Below, piece after piece: positions 58,121 to 64,000 of a stretch of DNA of 64,000 nucleotides. Under the pieces are notes generated by a model. That model was not told where the DNA came from, ran no database searches, and saw nothing but the letters and a program-made list of their open reading frames with translations. This DNA comes from Laccaria trichodermophora. Its lineage: Eukaryota; Basidiomycota; Agaricomycetes; Agaricales; Hydnangiaceae. The first letter of the stretch is position 1, and every line of letters begins with the position of its first letter. The position numbers and the translations under genes were made by a program. Location: positions 558,001 through 622,000 of the forward strand of contig JACTVC010000019.1 of assembly GCA_018417955.1 (NCBI GenBank), written 5' to 3'.

Positions 58121-58167
58121 GGAAGGACTCATACATGCCATGCAAAGCACTGGCCCACACCCACAAG

Positions 58168-58995
58168 TTGGTAAGTTGAACTTGTATCTCATTCCATCCT
58201 TGTGATCGAAGGTACATGTAAAGTGTATGTGCCCTATTCAATCTCTGCAATGGAATGTATGTGTACTTTCTGTGTGTCTCATTCAATCCTTGCAATTGAA
58301 TGTACGTGTACTTTATCTGTGCCTCATAGTGTTTGGAAGTCTGGTCTCATGACTGGAAAAAGACCATAACCAGACCGGACCAAGACTGCAAAAAACTGGA
58401 CCTGCAGTCCGGTTTTTTTATTTTTGAGAACTAAAGACCGCAAAAAGACCGGTCTAAATTAACCAGTCTTAACCGGTTATGACTGGTTTTTTGTAGCCCA
58501 CTAAATACCCTTCAAAACGCACCCAAGCACGTATTAATTGGTTCAAAACTGACAAAGATATAAATAAAAATGTTAAAATTCGTTAAAAATGGTAGATCTA
58601 CAAGACTTTTTTTATAGAAACACCAATTCTCAACGACATTTAACGTTCTTGGGCTCTTTTTAAAGCTACAAAAGACGTTAACAAATTTACCGATTCATAA
58701 TTTTAAAATATTGGCCAGAAAACCGGTCTTAAACCGGTTAAAACCGAAGAAGACCAAGACTGGTCTATAGACTGCAAAAAACCATGGTTTGCAGTCTTTT
58801 TGCAGTCCAGTTTGGTCTTTTGACGTCTGGAAAAAATGCAGACCAGTTACGGTTACGGTTAAAGCCCAGGGGCATAAAAAAACCAGACCAGACCAGACTT
58901 TTAAACACTAGTGCCTCATTCAATCCTTGCAATTGAATGTATGTGTCATTGACATGTGCCGTATCATGACTATGATTATGGTAGTCTGGTGCCAA
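58168..58995. repeat. About 45-bp minisatellite interrupted by a hAT MITE
   Basis: TCATTCAATCCTTGCAATTG followed by AATGTACGTGTACTTTAT recurs about four times from 58190, and resumes at 58911 after the MITE. The unit contains the short palindrome CAATTG. Confidence 0.7.
58327..58910. mobile_element. hAT-type MITE (584 bp), third copy
   Basis: TAGTGTTTGGAAGTCTGG at the start, AGACTTTTAAACACTA at the end, and an exact 8-bp duplication GTGCCTCA (58319-58326 and 58911-58918). The length equals that of the copy at 35966-36549. Its interior carries the family's ACCGGT motifs. Confidence 0.9.
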
Positions 58996-59108
58996 TAGGC
59001 CATGCCTCTCAACCAAGGTAGCTGGTCAAGTATCAAGTGGCAAAAGGCTGTGCCTCTCAACCAATGCAGCTGGTTGAGCAAAAAATGCCAAAAGGCTCGG
59101 ATTGTTTC

Positions 59109-59235
59109 CAATCTCTATATAGGGGTGTGGGCCAGTGCTTTGCATGGCATGTATGAGTCCTTCCTGTGGACTCTAAATTTGATTTTAGGACATGGGCCAT
59201 GTGACCACCCTCCTGACATCCCATCAGCTGCAATG
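59109..59235 (-). mobile_element. Relic 3' end of an A-type Helentron
   Basis: Read on the minus strand it matches the derivative's last 120 bases: GGATGTCAGGAGGGTGGTCA, GGACTCATACATGCC, the hairpin GCCATGCAAAGCACTGGC, then CCACACCC, after which it diverges. No matching 5' end is found to the right in the window. Confidence 0.6.
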
Positions 59236-59880
59236 ACATGGATGTGGTTGAGGAAAAGAGACGTGATCGTTGATGATGGCCAAATCAAGCGTCACCATTT
59301 GCTGATGACCATTCTAGGAAAGTGGTCAAACAGTAGGTACTGTCATGTGACCCATAACAGGTCATCAGCACTAACGGGTCAACAAGCTATAGCACCACAA
59401 TGATCCATGCTACGCATTTGAAATTTTGAACAGAGTTTGACAATGTACATGTAGCTGTGTGTGGAGATTTATTGGACAGAACATTGAGCATGAGCTGAGA
59501 TATAAGGGAGATAAGATGGTCACATTGTTGTTTTGCCAAGTTTGCCCATCAAAGCAAGTCTATCTAATTGATGACCATTTCTCTCCACAGTGCTAGCCTC
59601 TATTGACACAAATATTTTTGAGAGTTTACAGTGGAGGTATTGATAACTTGCACACAAAATTTTGAATCAGATAAGGAGAATATGAGGTGTCTAAGAATAT
59701 TTTATGGTTGGCTTATGGGTGCTGACCAATTCAGGGCAAACGGGTCAAGGCATTTTAACACTATCCAAAAGCATCTCTCCAGAATAAAACTTACAGATAC
59801 AATATGTATATGTTTCCTCCTACTCACTCACAAAATTTTATGTGCTCCCAATGAGAGGGAGGTGATGTCAAAGGCATCTT
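59236..59880. other. Unique sequence, no gene supported
   Basis: Short open frames only. The left part continues the A-type relic; the rest shows no repeat or RNA signal that I can support. Confidence 0.3.
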
Positions 59881-59980
59881 GGTGCAGCTGGTTTAGCATT
59901 GTGTTCCATATGCTTGAACTCCTAAGATTGAGTGTTCAATCCCCTGACATTGCATTTTTTTTACATTATATAATAATAAT
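59880..59980 (+). ncRNA. tRNA-like sequence, probable SINE
   Basis: TGGTGCAGCTGG is an exact A box and GTTCAATCC fits the B box about 45 bases later; an oligo-T run and an ATAAT repeat follow. The stems of a real tRNA are absent, so a tRNA-derived SINE head is the best reading. Confidence 0.5.
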
Positions 59981-60258
59981 AACAACAGTCTGTTGGAATT
60001 CCGTTGGTGCTTGCCTGTCATTTCCAGTGGACTGGCTGCTAGTTTGCTGTTAGTCCATTGGAAGTCTGTCGGAAAAGTCTGACAGACTCAGAGGTCTGAC
60101 CAGAAATGCTCGGAAAAGCTTCGGACATTCACTGGAAAATTGCTATAGTTGCAAAGCAGAAAAAATGTCTGTTCTGAATACCCTCAGTCTGACGGAGTCC
60201 AGCTGGAGTCTGCTCAGAAAAGCAGTGGCAGCATAAAGACCTCCATGTATCCAGTAGT

Positions 60259-60660
60259 GTGCCAGCCTCACTGCAAAAGGATTTCACTGCTAGGTACAAA
60301 CACACGCACGTGGCTCCTGATGAGCTTGCAGAATTTTGGAGCCTGAAATGCGAAAATTTCAAAACCTGTGACCCACTTCAATGGTGGTCGAGCAGAAAGG
60401 AGCAATTCCCCAATCTTTATCGCCTTTCCTGTGACATCTTCTCAATTCCAGGTAAGTTCTATTTCACAGGCATAGATTATGTCTTCCGAACTGACAATAC
60501 ATTAAGTACTGTAGGCTCGGCAGTGGCAGTTGAGCATATTTTTAGAGGTGGCTGGGATACTGTATATATCCCTTCGTTGTGCTAGTCTCAAGCCAGAAAC
60601 CATACAGGTTCTGATGTTGGTCAAGAGAAGATTGATTTTAGCTTGTGAAAAGATCAAGGT
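60259..60660 (+). pseudogene. hAT transposase C-terminal dimerisation region, relic
   Basis: The frame reads DELAEFWSLKCENF, then DPLQWWSSRKEQFPNLYRLS and CDIFSIPG. After a GT..AG intron (about 60452-60513) it continues GSAVAVEHIFRGGWDT, then shifts frame to SLKPETIQVLMLVKRRLIL. This is the conserved C-terminal block of fungal hAT transposases, which normally ends in SAVAVERIFSGGRD and KPETI..LMLVK. The family's R and S in that block have become H and R here, and a frameshift follows. No upstream catalytic region was recognised. It could be a remnant of the source of the hAT MITEs, but its TIRs are not visible. Confidence 0.7.
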
Positions 60661-61175
60661 CAAACTTTGTTCTACCTAAGACCTATTTACTACTGTTTTC
60701 ATTTACCATCTTGCTTCATCTAGTATACCTAGTTTTTTTAATCTCTATTGTATTTCTTTTTTTTTGTTCATCCCCGTAATACAGCTGTATACCCGTATTC
60801 ATTACCTGTACCGTATCGTCAAGGGTATTATAATTGACCTGTACAGTATGGGACTGGGCTAAAGTGACCCATCAACACCTGTAAAGTATACTGCCGTAAC
60901 CGTAATACAGTATGGTTCACTAGTCTCTCATAGACAGACTTCGATATATGTGAAGTCGTACCTTGGTTCACGATATATGAAGTCTGTTTGTTACCGCACC
61001 CCCAAAACCGCGCTGTGAAATCTTTATGTAATCTGCGGACTTTGAAACTGTGTCATGTCAATATTGTGTCCTTGCCATTTGCTCTTGACGCAATAGCCCA
61101 TGCATTTCTGATCCAATACACATTAAACTTCATATTCTACATTTTGGGTGACCCTCAATCCGTTATGACAACTCA
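60661..61175. other. Unique A/T-rich sequence, no gene supported
   Basis: Contains repeated CCGTAATACAG and ACCTGTA motifs (60770-60920) and an imperfect repeat of GATATATGAAGTC. No coding or RNA signal. Confidence 0.3.
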
Positions 61176-61515
61176 ATGATGGCTCGACAACCCTGCTGGC
61201 AGGACCCTGAAGGACTCAATATGATCAATACCATTGTCAAGAACCTCATACCGAATCAGATGAAGGACTGCATGCAGTCCAACTTCAGCTCGTTTCCACT
61301 ATTTTGGATGGAAAGGACTTGCTTTGCTGTACCGCAACTGGAGATGGAAAGTCACTGGCATTCTCAATACCAACTTTTGTGCTACTGGAGTCTGGAATAC
61401 AACAAACACCCAAACACATATGTACCTGGCCTTCCAACTTGGAAGACACTAGTCGGGGTGGTAGTCATACCAACCAAGGGACTTGCAGATAACATAGTAC
61501 GCTTATTTGCCATTT
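61176..61515 (+). pseudogene. DEAD/RecQ-like helicase fragment, frameshifted
   Basis: Pieces in different frames line up in helicase order: VQLQLVSTILDGKDLLCCTA then TGDGKSLAFSIPTFVLLE (Walker A TATGDGKS near 61325-61350), NKHPNTYVPGLPTWKTLVG, and VVVIPTKGLADNIV (motif Ia). At least two frameshifts separate them. The sequence stops matching at about 61520, where TTACGCTCATGAATTTCGG begins. RecQ-type helicase genes are multicopy in agarics. This fragment is too short to function. Confidence 0.6.
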
Positions 61516-62640
61516 TTTGTTGTTACGCTCATGAATTTCGGACTAGGCTCACGAGCTTTCAAAATTCAACATCTTCAGATTCTCATACTGCAAAGAAATC
61601 CTGTGGGATGGGGGCACCGCTTCTTCATAATCACAGCACCATTTTGCGCAAGGCAGCCATAGACTCAGTGAGATTTCAAGAAACAGGCGCAGGCAAAGTC
61701 TCCCATGTAACCAATCTAATGCTATCCTCTGGGCATCAGCGATTAGTGGATGGACGAAGCTGAGTGTCATCGTCTTTCATGGTAAGCTTAAAAATCTCTT
61801 GATGGACATGGTTACTGACAAGATTGATTGCCCAAGTAAACAATGAAGGACACGCATGGTTGATAGCCTCATGCGAGACAGAGGGAGAATGAGGCATGAC
61901 GTTCGTGATATAGTGTAGATCTCGGCAACAGGGCACTGTGCTCGTAAGATATATGAAGCTGATGATTTCAAATGTTTTGGTCTTTGTTTTTCCTTGAAGG
62001 AATCGAGCGATGACCAGTCCATGAGTCACACCACAAGGATCGTCCTTTCCATCAACACGAGTTGGGTTGTAGAACAGGATTTAGAAAATCTCCAATAGAG
62101 TCAAAGCCCAAGATGCCTAAAAACTCTTCCATTCGTTTAAACTTTCCCTCTAGCTTTGCCTTTTCATTCTGTCAAGGCTGAATCAACCTTGGTTGACTCA
62201 ATGAGCCAAGTGCGTTGAACGAAGAACTGGAGACAGCCAAGGAGTTAGTGGATGATGATGCTAAAAGACAATCAGCAGACGATGCAACAAGTGATTTCAC
62301 TGTAGGACTTGTGGAACTATGTAGATTGTGATAGAAATGGTGAAATGTAATTGGGCAGTGTTGCTGGTAGTTGAATTGCAGAGTTTTTCCTGTAATACTG
62401 GACGGTTCGAGCATTGTTATCCATAGTAAGTATTAATTGGAAGATACTACAGTTGAATTCAAGGGGATAGGACAAGTCATGTGCCAAAAAATGTGTCGAG
62501 AGTCCAGGGCAACTAGGCGATATTGACGCGATGTGGTTTCAAACTCCGAAGATTACATAAACATTTTGCAACATGGTTTTGGGGGCACAGTGAACACAGG
62601 ACTAACGGTTCACAGCCCTACGCATAAGACAATCTGCCCC
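61516..62640. other. Unassigned sequence between helicase relic and MITE
   Basis: It begins with a Helentron-like 5' motif (TTACGCTCATGAATTTCGG at 61525). Further right, minus-strand frames (for example FTWAINLVSNHVHQEIF near 61800) look like decayed coding sequence, but I recognise no family. No RNA gene is seen. Confidence 0.3.
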
Positions 62641-62648
62641 GTTGCATG

Positions 62649-63200
62649 CAAGGGGGTGTCAGGATTAGAATGCTGGACTGGAGGCTGGTAGGTAGGTCCA
62701 GCCGTCAGGCCTGAAAAAAAAAAAGGATTTCACCCAAACTTCACCTAAAAAGGAGGTTGGGGAGGTTCCGAGGAGGACCTGTGACCTTGTAGGAGTATAT
62801 CAACACTCAAAACAACTTGTTATTCATTATTTTACAAAAAATCCATGATGGAGGTGGCTGTGCGATGACTCAAAATTGGCTTTGAAAGGTGAGGTAACAA
62901 AAGCCTGCCATTTTACACCTATATAGCACTTAACTAAATCTATAGAGGATTGAAATATATTCACAAGGATTCACAAGATGCCCTGATTTTGGAACAACAG
63001 TCAACTGTGGTACAGGGGGAATGCAAAACCCAAGTAAACGGCACCGGGGAGGGAAATTATGTCGAAAATATCCACCGTGATGATGTCACTATTACCATAT
63101 ATAGACCGGTGCCTGATTACGTAGTAGGTAGGTCGACCTCTCGCTACTGAAAAAAAAAATTCGACCCTAGGTCTCTTTTTTTAATCCTGACACCCCCTTG
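62649..63200. mobile_element. hAT-like MITE (552 bp) with perfect 19-bp TIR
   Basis: CAAGGGGGTGTCAGGATTA (62649-62667) has its exact complement at 63182-63200. The 8-bp duplication GTTGCATG flanks it (62641-62648 and 63201-63208). CAxGGG-type TIRs with 8-bp duplications are the hAT pattern. The interior has oligo-A runs and repeated GTAGGTAGGTC motifs but no transposase. Confidence 0.9.
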
Positions 63201-63208
63201 GTTGCATG

Positions 63209-63572
63209 GCGGTCAAAGGAGGTGCGTGGGAGGTGGATGGAAATGTTTGTATTGCCTAGGTCCTTAAGCACTCGACCGTCCCACCACCACTCGAAGCCAC
63301 TGTGTTTTTGTGGGTCGCAAAGGAGGACAAGGCGTCGAAGCGGTGTGAATCTTTGCTTTAAAGTTTATTTGTACTTGCTTGGTAATTACGACCTTGGCAG
63401 ACCTTGACAAGCAAGGTGACCTCTACACCTTGTATGGCCCCAACATCACGCACAACGGCCAATCACCCTTCGACGTCGCGGACATCCTCAGGCATTCTAT
63501 CCGGCGTTTTTAGCTTTGTTTCTCGCGAGTTCGAATCCTTCGTGGCAAACGCGACTGGATCCGCTCAAACCG
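63209..63572. other. Upstream region of the right-edge gene
   Basis: GC-richer sequence. A B-box-like GAGTTCGAATCC lies at about 63527, but no partner A box or tRNA stems were found. No promoter motif can be called. Confidence 0.3.
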
Positions 63573-64000
63573 ATGTCAGCTGATCCTCTTGTCCCGTCTT
63601 GTTTTGAAATTGACGCGTCGAAACCTAGGAACTAGACACATTCGCAGAATTTAGTGATGAAGAACAAGACATAGAAAAAACTCACGAGAATTTGGAAGTT
63701 GGTGACGAAGAGGTTTCGCCTTCTACTCCTAGTGGTGGAGCTCGAACGGCCAATGAAGACACGTCAACTCCTGGCCCTTTACCACCCCGATCAACTTTCC
63801 CTGGAGTCTTGAAGCGACGCCAATCATGTACTATGCCGGGATCCCTGTTTGCTCGTTCTCCTTCCATGGACCCAGAACCAAATCAAATCGACCTCCGTGT
63901 TCGTTTTCTTGTCGATTTTGAAGCATCCCCTTCCTCGGGCCCAACGCAGGATCACGATCCTGGAGAAGATGACATGCCTGGTCCCTCAAGCCGGTTGCAC
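63573..64000 (+). CDS. 5' part of an unrecognised gene, runs off the window, possible 1-nt frameshift
   Basis: ATG at 63573-63575 opens MSADPLVPSCFEIDASKPRN and meets TAG. One base out of frame, DTFAEFSDEEQDIEKTHENL continues open to the window end at 64000 (EVGDEEVSPSTPSGG, PGPLPPRSTFPGVLKRRQS, MDPEPNQIDLRVRFLVDFEA, PGPSSRLH). Either a 1-nt deletion near 63631, a sequencing error, or an acceptor at TTCGCAG (63640) feeding the second frame would explain this. The protein is acidic and Ser/Pro-rich with no motif I recognise. No repeat signature overlaps it, so it may be the only intact host gene here. Confidence 0.45.

Larger units (their letters stand above)
44450..58167 (+). mobile_element. 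A-type autonomous Helentron (Rep-helicase carrier), heavily interrupted
   Basis: The 5' end is TTATGAGTCCCGAGTTTACG at 44450. The 3' end, to 58167, is GGACTCAT, then the hairpin GCCATGCAAAGCACTGGC, then CCACACCCACAAG, followed by T. The 3' subterminal GGACTCAT is the exact complement of the 5' ATGAGTCC. It encodes a Rep-helicase with a protease-like tail. Nested insertions are a solo LTR, a TIR element and an A-type deletion derivative; without them the element is about 10.2 kb. Helentrons are the Helitron relatives with this asymmetric terminal layout and target T without duplication. That the two ends belong to one element rests on orientation, order and matching end type. Confidence 0.7.

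Noticed and set aside
63505..63560. tRNA-like B box GAGTTCGAATCC
   Set aside because: No A box at proper distance and no pairing acceptor or T stems.

Overview
The window looks like a transposon-dense island from a mushroom-forming basidiomycete (Agaricomycetes). Pointers are the short introns (about 45-70 nt, GT..AG), gene families that are multicopy in agarics (F-box/LRR, JmjC, TET/JBP-type dioxygenase, a DEAD/RecQ-like helicase) and the transposon classes present. Organism and family calls come from reading the sequence and were not checked by any search.

Host-gene remnants, left to right: a minus-strand membrane protein (2816-3543); an F-box/LRR gene on the minus strand split in two (14062-14815 and 3715-4626); a minus-strand JmjC-like gene (15041-19772); a plus-strand TET/JBP-like 2-oxoglutarate dioxygenase in three pieces (32330-39039); an unrecognised plus-strand multi-exon gene (39261-42295); an unrecognised minus-strand gene (42666-44449); relics of a hAT transposase (60259-60660) and a helicase (61176-61515); and the start of a gene running off the right edge (63573-64000). 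Most carry nonsense codons, frameshifts or insertions.

Mobile DNA explains most of the rest. Helentron-like rolling-circle elements dominate. The autonomous one (44450-58167) carries a Rep-helicase gene ending in a USP-like cysteine-protease domain. It is broken by a stop codon, a solo LTR, a 2-kb TIR element and a 1.17-kb deletion derivative of itself. Two B-type Helentrons (7836-12051 and 35282-38921) lie in opposite orientation; the first sits inside an older one (4627-14061) that split the F-box gene, and the second sits in the dioxygenase gene. All share a layout: 5' TTAYGAGTCC, a short complement of it near the 3' end, a GCCA..TGGC hairpin, and a CACAAG 3' end followed by T.

Other elements with defined ends: a 7.2-kb palindrome with equal 2602-bp arms (20122-27314) plus a partial second copy (1-2815); two TA-target foldback MITEs (10511-11197, 22453-23129); three copies of a 584-bp hAT MITE; a MULE-like MITE (27534-28436); a 552-bp hAT-like MITE (62649-63200); two related TIR elements with 8-9 bp duplications and microsatellite cores (32709-34385, 49667-51637); and two 319-bp solo LTRs. 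Many of these sit inside one another, and several have an intact empty site elsewhere in the window, which orders the insertions. No rRNA gene, convincing tRNA gene or CRISPR array was seen.
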